This document shows, in pieces, positions 40,321 to 49,098 of a DNA stretch of 64,000 nt. The DNA lies in assembly GCA_038380795.1 (NCBI GenBank), contig CM076260.1, forward strand, positions 8,696,033 to 8,760,032, in the 5' to 3' direction. The notes under the pieces are model-generated. The model had not been told where the DNA came from. It did not search any database and saw only the letters and a program-made list of their open reading frames with translations. The stretch's first letter is position 1; each line of letters begins with the position of its first letter. Source of the DNA: Pyrocephalus nanus (taxonomy: Eukaryota; Chordata; Aves; Passeriformes; Tyrannidae). The translations under genes were made by a program, and so were the position numbers.

Positions 40321-41015
40321 CATAGAATCATAGAATGTCCCGAGCTGGCAAAGACCCACAAGAATCATTGAGTACAACTCCTGGTCCTGCACAGAATAAC
40401 CCTAAGAGTCACACCATGTGCCTGAGAGCATTGTCTAAACACTTCTTGAACTCTGTCAGGCTTAGTGCTGTGACAAGCCTGTTCCAGTGCCCAACTACCC
40501 TCTGGGAGAAAAACCTTTTCCTAATCACCAACCTAAACTACTCCTGATACACCTTCAGACCTGGACCTCTCTGGTCCTGTAAGTGGTCACCAGAGAGAAG
40601 AGATCATTGCCTGCCCCTCCTCTTCCTCTCATGAGGAAGTTGTAACTGCAATGAGGTCTCCCCTCAGTTTCCTCTTCTCCAGGCTGAACAAAGTGACCAC
40701 AGCCACTCCTCACGTGGCTTCCTCTCAAGACCCGTCACCATCTTTGTAGCTGTCTTTTGGACAATCTCTAATAACTTTATATCCTTTTATCGTGGTGCCC
40801 AAAACTGCACACAGGCCTAAAGGTAAAGCCACAACAGTGCAGAACAGAGAGAGGCAATCCCCTCCCTCAACAGGCCAGTGATGCTTTACCTGATGCAAAG
40901 GACATCATTACCCTTCCTAGCTGCCAGGTCACACTGCTGACTCATATTCAGTTTCCTGTAGTGCAGGACCCCTAGGTCCCTCTCCATGGTGCTGCTCTCC
41001 AGCCTCTCATTCCCC
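40321..41015 (-). mobile_element. 5'-truncated CR1 LINE, 3' part (CR1-J-like)
   Basis: The left end has two copies of CATAGAAT, which is the sense-strand 3' terminal octamer ATTCTATG reversed, so the LINE lies on the minus strand. The next 240 bp match the CR1 3'-UTR type whose sense strand contains TTGGGCACTGGAACAGGCT, AGAGTTCAAGAAG and GTGTGACTCTTAGGG. I recall this as the CR1-J group. Further right are the standard CR1 blocks TTCTCCAGGCTGAACA, GTGCCCAAAACTGCACACA, GCTGACTCATATTCAG and CCCCTAGGTCCCTCTCCA. The copy is about 695 bp and ends at TTCCCC, where normal CR1 would continue. There the sequence switches without a gap to the Pol III trailer of a tRNA-Ala. The reverse transcriptase region is absent, so the copy cannot move by itself. 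The open frame 40335-40547 within it is not a gene. Confidence 0.93.
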
Positions 41016-41020
41016 AAAAA
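41016..41020 (-). terminator. Pol III terminator T5 of tRNA-Ala
   Basis: On the minus strand the tRNA is followed by CAA and then TTTTT, a sufficient RNA polymerase III stop. The T-run is also exactly the border with the CR1 segment, which matters for how the composite formed. Confidence 0.8.
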
Positions 41021-41023
41021 TTG

Positions 41024-41096
41024 TGGAGAATGCAGGCATCGATCCCGCTACCTCTCGCATGCTAAGCGAGCGCTCTACCATTTGAGCTAATTCCCC
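41024..41096 (-). tRNA. tRNA-Ala, anticodon AGC
   Basis: A complete 73-nt cloverleaf on the minus strand. The acceptor GGGGAAT pairs with ATTCTCC and includes G3:U70, the main identity pair read by alanyl-tRNA synthetase. The discriminator base is A73. The D stem is GCTC/GAGC. The anticodon stem CTCGC/GCGAG carries loop TTAGCAT, giving AGC at 41061-41063. The T stem is GCGGG/CCTGC, with one G51:U63 wobble where most tRNA-Ala genes I remember have C63. The internal promoter is intact: A box TAGCTCAAATGG (positions 8-19) and B box GGATCGATGCC (52-62). There is no intron, and CCA is not encoded, as normal in eukaryotes. It reads as a potentially working gene. However, it abuts a truncated CR1 at its own terminator, so it may be a retrocopied pre-tRNA. 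Sequence alone does not decide whether it is transcribed. Confidence 0.93.
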
Positions 41097-42553
41097 TGCC
41101 TGTCTGGAGCATTTTCATGTAAAAATATCCATCATATTGTTACTATACTTGTGTCGTCATCTTATTATGAAAGTCTCAGAGAAATAAATATCAGAAGAGT
41201 CCCATTCATCAGGAATGGACTTTGTTCACAAAATAATTATACATAATAAAGAGACATGCAATGGTAGTTACTGTAAGACCAGTTTACTGAACAAAGCCTT
41301 TATCACATTCAACTCATCCTTAACTACCTTTTACCTATATAAAGACAACCATTAAAGGAACTCACATGCTGGATTCATATCACCCAGTTTTTGCCAGGTT
41401 AAAGTTTTGCACAATAGCTGATTTGCCTGGCTCTCTCACCAGACAGTGGATGAAAATATGTGACTTTGGGACACAGATCTTCATATCCTAGACTGAATTT
41501 CTGAAGGTGTTTTTCTCTTTATTGCATGAAGATTTTTGATTAATGTTTAGTCTAGATACCAATTTTTAGCTGTCTGAGTGTGAGTGGGATAAAGCCCACC
41601 TTGTGAGCTAAATTCAGGCTAAAGAAAATGTAAGCACTGAAGTATATAAGATCTTAAATAGCATTACTAATGAACTCTGTTGATCTGAGTCATGCTACCC
41701 TGATCACAATTAATGACACAATGCTGGCTTGTCCTCCCATCAGCTAAATGAGTTATAGATAAATCTGTTAACTTCTACTTTTGAGAAACTGCTTCATACA
41801 ATTCTCCTACCAATGTTATTAACTTCTGAAGGCAAAATCTGGGCTTAGCCTTATGGTTCTGTTTTATACATGCAAGCATTTCAGTCTTACAACACCAGTT
41901 TAGAAATCACTGAGCTCTAAATACCACTACATTAATCAGAACATAAAATTGAATAAATATTGGCTCATGAAGAGACAGATGCTACTTTGTCAGATAATGT
42001 CCTTCATGAAGAAATGAATCAATGCACATTTCTTCCTTCCAAAATTATTCTTATATTCTTTATCTTTCTTGCAGGTATCATTAATTTTAATTAGGGAATT
42101 ATAAGGGCAAAAAGCTAGATGAAGGCCAGAATGCTAATGTTCTATCACTGTCATCCAGGCCAATGTATGGGCCCAGTTAAGTACGTCTGTTGGCCAAAAT
42201 AAATGAGATATATTTTTGGTCAGACATATTTTTTATTTGTGGAGAAAAATAATTTAGAATACACTGATAGCTAATGGAATGCAGCTGGTCTATAGCCAAC
42301 CCTTTCATTTTAGCAGGAAGTATCATTCAGAGGCTTGAAGAAGAACAGATTTATTGAAGTCCACACCTAATGACAGGATAGAATTTGGATTCATACTCTC
42401 TGTCTCAATCTGCTCTGTGCTTGTCAAAGATATGCCAAGCAGTTGAGAATGACCGGGAATCATTAACTGTTTTTCTGTTCAAAATGTATAGAATAGATTA
42501 TACTGTAGTTATTACTGGTTTTGAAAAACTTGCTGGAATTGAACAGCATCCTT

Positions 42554-42605
42554 AAAAAAAGAATAAATAAAAAAAAAAAAAAAAGAAAAAAAAAAAAGAA
42601 AAGAC
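42554..42605. repeat. A-rich low-complexity tract
   Basis: About 50 bases, almost all A, interrupted by GAATAAAT and single G residues. A second A13 tract lies about 55 bp further on, at 42661-42673. No retroposon body is recognised on either side. Confidence 0.85.
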
Positions 42606-44190
42606 CAAACACAGCACATTCTTGGGAAGAACCTCTTAGCATAAAAAGAGAAACTCAGCCAAAAAAAAAAAAATTTGCTCAGAGATGGATGTATTTTGAA
42701 GATTAGCTCAGATCCTCAGCTGCAAAGCACCCTGAAGTCAGCAGAACTGTATCTATTTGTCCCAGTTTGTGCATCTGATCCAATCTTCCCTTGGAGAGAA
42801 TGGGGATAACGCAGACACTGTTGTTGAGATCAGCAGCACTTTTGTACATCTAAGCACCGTGCCGGCAGAGCCTCCTGGAAAGTTGCATGAGCACAATTAA
42901 CAGATTGGGCTGGAAAATCACACTGTTTGTGTGATAAGTGCCCCTTCGCAGGGTGCAAGCTGTTCCACTTCTCCAAACCGTTTTGCTGCTTTTTCTTTTG
43001 CACAGGGAGAATCCTCCACAGTGTGTGACTTAGTGGCAAACTGCCACTGCCAAATACACGCTGCTATTTACTGCCTTGCTGCTGAGATTTGGGATTTCTT
43101 GATGTTCATCTCAAATGTAAAATATATCTGAATCATAATCTCCAAGAGGTTAAAGATTTCAGCAGGGGAAAAAAATGGTATTTTGTCATTCTGTCATCTG
43201 AAATTGTTTTATATTTCACACTACAAAGTAAAAATATAAAGGAATCATCACCTAGGTGATAAACTGCCAGTTTCCAGACAAACATTTTAACTGATTTACA
43301 CCTGTTTTCCTCTAGGAAAAGCTATATTTTCTGTGATGCATTTCTTTCTCATCTGATAAATGACAATGGTGCAAGTATCTTCATCTTGGTGTGAATTGAC
43401 CCAGATTGTAGAAGACTAAGTTTTTACATTGTGACCAGTCAACTTCTAGAAACATGAAAACTGCTGAGAGTCTAGTTCTGAAACTTTTATAATATTCAGC
43501 TGGTGACAGAGTAGTGTCCTTAATTATATATTTTATAGAAATGAAACTTCAGGAAAAGATAAAACCCATTTTCATTATAGCATATCAATATTTGATTTAA
43601 CATCAAATAAGAGTCAGAAAACATAGCTTAGTCTTCTTTTTTTTCTTTTCACAGTCCTATAATTTCTATGAGTACCCTCAAGATCTTTCCAAAATATGAA
43701 ACTGAAAGAAAGGGAGTTCAAAGAAGTCTGCATATAGATTTTCAACAAATTCATTTAGTATATACATCTCAGAAAATATACATAATGATGAAAATATACA
43801 TTTGAGTTTGAAGATAATTTTGTAAACCATGATCAGTCTCTCCTCAATGATGAGTGATGCTTCTGGAAAGTAGCAGAATATTTTTACAATGTATCAAGAC
43901 ACTGAAAGCAAAAATGAAGACTCAAAAGTAAAACATCTGCAAATACACACAGCACTATTCTTTTTATAAGTTTCTTAAAACTCCCCTTCCATTATGAGTA
44001 TCAAAATCAATGAGAGCTCTTAAGATGGCAATGCTTTCCTCTTTACTGTGTCATGGGTTTTGTGTGCTCTGCATCTTTCTGCGTCTTTTTTTTTTAAGTT
44101 TTGGTGGAAGTATCTTATTAAGCAGATGACCCAGAACTAGATTACTGATTATTATGGTAATGCAAATAAATAGTCATAATGATCACACAC

Positions 44191-44265
44191 TTTCCCTTTC
44201 CTGTTCCCTTTCCGTTTCCATTTCCATTTCCCTTCCCTTCACTTCCTTTCACTTCCCTTCCTTTT
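44191..44265. repeat. Pyrimidine tract, degenerate (CCTTT/TTTCC)n
   Basis: About 75 bp of nearly pure C/T on the plus strand, built from TTTCC, CCCTT and CACTT variants. Such polypurine/polypyrimidine tracts can adopt unusual structures, but nothing here shows a function. Confidence 0.85.
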
Positions 44266-45524
44266 ATGGCAGTCTAAGAGATTTCATATGTCTTTGATTT
44301 TAATTAAAGGGAACAATCACTGCTTTAAAAATGGATTTTTCCAGTTGTAATCAGAACAGGGAAGTTTATAAGGAACTAAAGGAGGGATATATTAGGTTTA
44401 CCTGAAGTAATTCAAGGATTAACAGAGGATCTCATTTGAGTAGCTGGAGAAGTAGAACTGCATTAAGCAGTGAGGGAAAAATACAACCAGAATTCAGGGT
44501 GAAAAAAAACCAGTTACTCACTCACAAGGAAAAAGAACCAGAGATTTCATTTTAAGGTGTTTGAGAGCCATTGCATGTCTACTGAGCATCCTCAGGCTAC
44601 TGAGTCTCAGCAATGTGTTTTCCTAATGAAATTCAGCAAATGCTAGCTACTACTTCAGTATTCCTCAGGGACTGGAATTTGATAGCTGGGGGATAGATAA
44701 TGAAGCTCTATGTATATTTAAGTTTTGTTAGTAGCATATGACTTGTCCCACTATGTAGTTAATCAGCAAATGTAACTCCTCTGAAATGAAAGCTTACAAA
44801 ATTGGGACTTCCTTTGGAATGTTAAACATATTTGCCTTTTTCTCTCTAACCTGTAGATAATATTACTAATATAATAATTATTAATAATATTAATTACTAT
44901 TATTTTAAGGTCTAGCCCAATGTTACATGAGTTTTATTATATCATTAAAAAATATACTCTGTATATTCTCTTACTGCTGGAAGGGGAATCAAATTTACAA
45001 AATAAGAGTTTTTAATGACTTTTTCCTTTTTGTACAACAAAATCAATCCTTATTTCATCTTTACATTGTACGACAAAATTAGCCTAAACCTGCAAAATTA
45101 ATATATGAAAACTATGACAATCATAAGAAAGGCTTTGAAAATCATAGAAACATTTTGCTGATTAAAGGTCTTCTTTTGAGACACAGCTACATAACACATT
45201 TACTTTTTCACTCAGAGAAATGAAAGCACAAAAATATGTGTAAAGTTTTGATCATTTTCTCCTCTTAACAAAAAGAAGAGAGAATTAATTCACCCTATCA
45301 AGATAACACTTTTTTTAAGGGCAGAACTGTCCTCTGCAATGCTACATAGACAGATAGACACGATCTTTTCATCTTCCACATGGGTTTAAAGAGCAGTGGA
45401 GGTTAAGCTCTCCTTGAGCTTAGTGTGTGCACTTGAGTTTCTGTTGATATGTGTGCCCCAGGGAAGTTTCAGGATATGTTTTCTCACTTCTCAAGGGCTC
45501 TATCTGTCATGTCATTGACATTGC

Positions 45525-45729
45525 TCGGAGCAAGGTTCTTCACCCAGAAAGTGGTTGGGCACTGGAATGGACTCCCTAGGAAGTGGTCACAGCAACAAGC
45601 CTAACAGAGTTCAAGAAATATTTGGACAATGCTGTCATGCACATGGGATGATTCTTGGGGCATTCATGTGGAGTGCCAGGAGTTGGAGGAGATGATACTT
45701 CAACCTCAGGCTATTCTATGATTCTATGA
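45525..45729 (+). mobile_element. CR1 LINE 3' end (CR1-J-like)
   Basis: The plus strand reads GAGCAAGGTTCTTCACCCAG, then GGTTGGGCACTGGAATGG, then GAGTTCAAGAAATATTTGG, and finishes with ATTCTATGATTCTATGA. This is the sense-orientation CR1 3' end of the same subfamily as the minus-strand copy at 40321. The two share the GCACTGGAA, CACAGCA, AAGCCT.ACAGAGTTCAAGAA and CCAGGAGTTG blocks. It is 5'-truncated to about 205 bp and non-coding. The 5' edge is approximate because the flank is not clearly different in composition. Confidence 0.92.
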
Positions 45730-45989
45730 AATATTTTCATTATGTGGTCCTTCCTAGAAGACTGCATGTCTCAAAGGCAGCTGGGGTATGTCATGACATG
45801 TATGGGTCTTCTGAAATAGCCTTTCAGTTGCTGTCACCTTTCACCAAGGTCACAAGGTTGCAATCTGCTTCCTATGTCACACTTATAATGGGTAGTATGG
45901 AAATATACATTTTATGACACATGTTCATGATGCCTTTTTTAAGGAAACTTTCCCATATGACCATTCAGGAGGCACTCTGGCAGTCACGG

Positions 45990-46520
45990 TCCACACCACC
46001 AAAGGCTTTTACTGCTGGTATTGGAGCCCTTTTGCTGGGGGTGGCTCCAGCGAACCCATGGGCCCCTTCTTGATTCCCTGCACACATCACTCTCATGCAG
46101 TCAGACCAGGTTTCCTTACCGGTTCAGTCCCAGGGTTCCCATATCAGAGTTTCAGATATATCATTCCATAAATGAATTTATTCACAGTGCACTAAAATAA
46201 AAGCAGCTCAGGCTGGGTACTACCATGGAGAGACTCCAAAAGAAGGAATTCCTTGGCTGTTATACCCTCACAGTCTAAGCACATGAAAGTTTCAGCTCTT
46301 CCTCCTGAGTCCCCGGGTCTTGCTGTGTCACTTTGTTCAGACACCTGGCCAGTGACACAGGTCCCTGTGCCCATCTTTGTGCAAAGGGTTGGCAGCTAAC
46401 ATCGCCTCTTGCTTCAGAGTCTCAACACCCTGAGCTCAACCTGCAGCTTACACAGCAACTGCACCCTGAGCTACCTGCACTCCTTGACACCTTGTTAGGC
46501 TTTGTTGTATTGCACTCACA
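45990..46520 (-). mobile_element. GC-richer block, possible old LTR
   Basis: About 530 bp stand out as GC-richer than their surroundings. On the minus strand a TATAAC box (46257-46263) is followed about 75 bp later by an AATAAA signal (46177-46182), the spacing of an LTR U3-R-U5 core. The intervening CAGCCTGAGCTGC segment feels familiar from avian LTRs. I could not find matching TG/CA termini or a target duplication, so the borders are by composition only. Alternatives are another repeat class or a unique GC-rich element. Open frames here (for example 45914-46171 and 46192-46374) show no protein signature. Confidence 0.35.
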
Positions 46521-48214
46521 TTAAAGCATATATTTGAAATTTGTATTGAATAAAATATGTTAGGGTGGCCTCTGATAGACTAAAGGTTTTGTCCTGTTGC
46601 CAGGGAAGGCAAGGAGATATTGGTCAGTAATTTCATCTGGTCATTTGTGGATTTTGTGGATTGCTTCTTCATGACCAATGCTTTCCTCATCAAAGACTTC
46701 TGTTAGAGAAGATTTACTATACCAGCACACTAATCAATTCCCCTTACTGTTATATAGTGAATATATCTTTAATCTCTTTGAGGTTGCAAGGGCATAAAAG
46801 TCTGAACTTGTCTCCTCTGATGTTGATCTCATGTTGAACAAGAGTTTTACAGGTAGCTGCTGATCAAGAATGTGAAGAAAATATCCAGTTAAGGAGCAAT
46901 GCACAGATGTAAAGAAAATTATTGTATTCTGTTAGTGATCAGAAGATTATGATCAGAAGGCTTCACCCTTGAAGGAGATGAATCATTTTTTTGTTTGCAA
47001 AAAAAGAAGCTTCATGCAAAATCCAGAATAGTATGGCATGTTGACTGTAAGTGTATTTGGTTCAATCTTGTGAATTAGCTAGTTTCACTCCTTTTTATGC
47101 ACCTGTAAAAGTTGAGTGTAAGTGATCTCATGTAGAACTTAAAAACATGTTATCAAACATTCGCGTCTGTATCCTTTTAAAAGCATTTTTAAGTGTTCTC
47201 TCATTGCTAACTTCATCTAGCAAAACAGGAGGAAAGCATGTGAAACAAATATTGTAACCTTGATTATTTTGTTAACTCCTGGTGCATTTTTTCAAAGAAT
47301 TGTTTTCACTAAACAAGCAGCTGATTCAAAAGTTCTCCAGAAAGACTGAACCTATAATATATATTCTTTTAAGATCTCTGGAATATTTTTCTATCTTAAT
47401 CTTTGTCTTAGATGAAGAAGAAACTTTCCTATTCATGCATCCTTCTGATAGTGATCCTTCTCTAAATGTGAAATTTCAGTGTGGTCTAGATTTTGGGGTT
47501 TGAGAGGCCTTTTGTGGGTTAGACTACCCTAGCAGAGAGATGTTATTTTATATCTTATGAACATAGTTGGGCAGAGATCAACTGCATCTTACCAGTACAA
47601 CTCCAGTTCCATTTGATTCTTCATGAAGACACTAAGTATCCAATTTATATAAAAAGATTTCTACAGAAAACCAAATCTTTTTAATCATCCTGTGACACCT
47701 CTGCAAGTTCTCTCAAAATCAAATCTTAGTTAAAAGACCAAGAAAGTACATTATAGCTCTCTTCAAATGGCTCAAAGCATGTTTTTGACTCATGATTTTT
47801 AATGCATTTCATTAAGAGGCAGAGGAAACTTTCAATGTTATATATATATATTGGTTCACCTAAGTATACTGATTTTTTAAGCTTCCACATAGATACATTA
47901 TTTCTGTATCATGTAAGTGTTAACATGAAAATAATGAAATGGCTATATCACCAAACTGAAGATAAAATCAAGGTAAAATGTGGACATCTTCTACAGCTTG
48001 CAATTTTTTCAAGAAATGTTGACAAATATGTTTATGTATTTCCTTGGTTTCAAATAGAGTATTTTAAGACAGTTGTAACTACTCTATATTGATGCTGGTT
48101 TTCTTCAAAAGATTTTATTTTTTTTAAAAAAGGGAAAGAAGAACAAATAGGAGCTTCACACAGAAAAACACCTTTTTCTTCCTTGGGTTCTTCAGCCAAC
48201 ATTTTTCCATCCAG

Positions 48215-48232
48215 CAGAAGAAGAAGAAGAAG
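48215..48232. repeat. (AGA)6 microsatellite
   Basis: Six AGA units on the plus strand, just before the T/G-rich low-complexity tract. Confidence 0.85.
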
Positions 48233-48254
48233 TTTCATGATCCATTTTGTGGTT

Positions 48255-48311
48255 TTGTTTGTTTGTTTGTTTGTTTTTTTTTTTTTTTTGTGTGTGTTTT
48301 TTTTTTTTTTT
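48255..48311. repeat. (TTTG)n and poly(T) low-complexity tract
   Basis: Five TTTG-type units merge into T runs interrupted by GTGTGTG. The tract borders the putative plus-strand LTR on its left and may obscure that element's true edge. Confidence 0.85.
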
Positions 48312-48654
48312 GTTAAATTGATCCTTGTCCATGGGGGAGCCTAGCTGGTTCTGGGCTCTCTGTAAACTGAGATACTGAAGATGGAACTTCTTACACCTGG
48401 CAGAGGGTTAACCACGGACAGTAGGACTGTAACACAGAGTGGGTTTCCTCCTAGAGTGTTAACCTATTGTGTTAGGACATGTGTAGCTATGTCCAACCAT
48501 GAGTTGTTGTGATAGTTGTAAACCAATGCTGTGTGTACATGTGTCACCTAGAACTGTATAAAGGTAGACACACTGTTGCAATAAAAAAGCTGGTATCCTA
48601 AAACCCATGTCTCCTCCCACCTCGACCGTGATGCTTGTCTTCTTCACCAATCAT
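48312..48654 (+). mobile_element. Probable endogenous retrovirus LTR (truncated or solo)
   Basis: The right half has an LTR-like promoter and processing core: TATAAAGG at about 48557, CAATAAAA about 20 bp later, then a pyrimidine-rich U5-like stretch ending near CTTCTTCACCAATCA. Composition is richer in GC than the neighbouring T-rich tract. There is no gag/pol/env and no convincing primer-binding site, so it is a solo or fragmentary LTR. The left border is unsure: TGTT starts at 48457 and 48470 are both possible, and the piece 48312-48456 may belong to it or to another element. No target duplication was found. It lies back to back with a different LTR on the minus strand. Confidence 0.55.
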
Positions 48655-48667
48655 TACCTGAAAAATT

Positions 48668-49098
48668 AGGCACCTGCCCTAGGTGGAGCATGGAAAAAGT
48701 GTGAAGGTTAGTCCCCCCGAGAAGGAAGGAATGTCTGAAACATGTGATGAACTGACCACAGCTCCCATTCCCCATCCCTCTGAGCTGCTGCAAGGAGGAG
48801 GGAGAGAAAAGTAGAGTGAAATTGAGCCCAGGAAGAAGGGAGGGCTGCGGGAAGGTGTTTCTAAGATTTGATCTGATTTTGTCTTATCCAACTCTGATTT
48901 GATTGGTTATGAATTAAGCTGACTTCTCTAAGACAAGTCTGTTTTGCTCAAAATGGTCGCTGGGGAGTGATGTCTCCCTGTCCTTATCTCATCCATGAGA
49001 TTTTCACTTTATTTTCTCCTTGTCTGGTTTATGGAGAGGGGTGGTGATAGAATAGTTTTGATGGGTACCTGGCATCCAGCCAGAGTCAACCCACCACA
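48668..49098 (-). mobile_element. Partial endogenous retrovirus LTR (long ERVK-type)
   Basis: On the minus strand it starts at 49098 with TGTGGTGGGTTGACTCTGG and continues CTGGATGCCAGGTACCCATC. I recognise this as the beginning of a long, common avian ERVK-type LTR (TGTGGTGGGTTGACCCTGGC). Later blocks also fit that family: GATAAGGACAGGGAGA, GCAAAACAGACT, AAACACCTTCCC, GGGGAATGGGAGC and GGTCAGTTCATCACATG. About 430 bp of a longer LTR remain; similarity fades near 48668 after the CATGCTCCACC block, so the 3' part is missing. The polyadenylation and U5 parts expected beyond that point are not seen. No internal retroviral sequence is present. The exact family name was not checked. Confidence 0.82.

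Larger units (their letters stand above)
41097..45524. other. Non-coding block, no gene recognised
   Basis: AT-rich DNA with no supportable exon. The 42521-42706 frame is a lysine run encoded by the A-rich tract. Around 42800-43120 the base composition is more balanced and the sequence is non-repetitive; this is raised as a candidate conserved element. Confidence 0.5.

Noticed and set aside
40335..40547. 70-codon plus-strand open frame
   Set aside because: It is antisense to the CR1 3' region and is repeat sequence.
40300..41120. Target-site duplication around the tRNA/CR1 composite
   Set aside because: No convincing direct repeat was found between the flank left of 40321 and the flank right of 41096; CR1 insertions often lack clear duplications, so this neither supports nor excludes co-insertion.
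44191..44265. Pyrimidine tract considered as an interstitial telomere-like or minisatellite array
   Set aside because: The units are irregular CCTTT/TTTCC variants, not TTAGGG-type or fixed-length repeats.
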